From Ulvibacterium sp. (GTDB lineage: Bacteria > Bacteroidota > Bacteroidia > Flavobacteriales > Flavobacteriaceae), in contig NZ_JANQOO010000003.1 of the NCBI RefSeq assembly GCF_028285715.1, positions 62,001 through 126,000 of the forward strand: a stretch of DNA of 64,000 bases. Direction: 5' to 3'. Positions 63,973-64,000 of the stretch are shown piece by piece. The first letter of the stretch is position 1. The number at the start of each line of letters is the position of its first letter. The notes under the pieces are model-generated. The model searched no databases. It was not told where the DNA came from and was given only the letters and a program-made list of their open reading frames with translations. Position numbers and translations under genes: made by a program.

Positions 63973-64000
63973 TTTTCGTATTTTTCTTATGCTAAACACT

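Overview
This is one continuous piece of a bacterial chromosome, almost certainly from a marine member of the Flavobacteriaceae (Bacteroidota). The sequence is AT-leaning. Upstream regions carry TAnnTTTG boxes, the flavobacterial -7 element, and Shine-Dalgarno sites are mostly absent. Family content also fits: BshC (bacillithiol synthesis), many short-signal lipoproteins, surface lipoproteins with an acidic stretch after the lipid-bearing Cys, DUF6515, DUF922, and the MoxR/DUF58/SpoIIM/RDD cluster typical of Bacteroidota. I found no rRNA, tRNA, CRISPR array, insertion sequence or prophage. Genus is not decided from the sequence.

Layout. 1-1.4 kb: end of bshC and a flavin-type PPOX protein. 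1.7-8.8 kb: a minus-strand operon encoding an ABC sugar importer (lipoprotein binding protein, two permeases, MsmX/MalK-type ATPase) and a secreted GH65 glycosidase, facing a divergent AraC-type regulator; the gap between them holds three direct repeats that look like AraC operators. 8.8-19.9 kb: housekeeping genes (guaA, pyrG, yidC) mixed with envelope proteins. 20-26.2 kb: three minus-strand fasciclin lipoprotein genes with 11 FAS1 domains in total. 26.4-34.5 kb: mnmA, a nitronate monooxygenase-like enzyme, a GMC dehydrogenase with its small subunit, and a large convergent HEAT-repeat/cytochrome c lipoprotein. 34.6-43 kb: a small envelope protein, a decayed NAD-dependent epimerase, the DUF58-MoxR-DUF4350-DUF4129-membrane protein-SpoIIM operon with a divergent RDD gene, and a TRIC-type channel. 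43-55.8 kb: cyclophilin and NUDIX genes whose start codons overlap in one CATG, an acyltransferase, an ECF sigma factor with a membrane partner, an Ntn hydrolase, a GH13 alpha-glucosidase, xerD, two small beta-barrel proteins, aroQ, lpdA, msrB and a collagen-like lipoprotein. 56-64 kb: an alpha-glucan operon glgE-mak-glgB-GH31.

How it fits together. Alpha-glucose chemistry recurs: import and periplasmic cleavage of an alpha-glucoside (GH65 plus ABC importer), cytosolic alpha-glucosidase (GH13), glucan synthesis from maltose-1-phosphate (Mak, GlgE, GlgB) and breakdown (GH31). The GH13 and GH31 genes, 12 kb apart and on opposite strands, share an exact 12-base element in the same orientation, 70-76 bases upstream of each start, which suggests a common regulator. 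The GMC dehydrogenase has the cysteine spacing of the FAD/3Fe-4S glucose dehydrogenases, so periplasmic sugar oxidation is another likely theme.

All functional calls rest on motifs and family resemblance read by eye; no database search was run.
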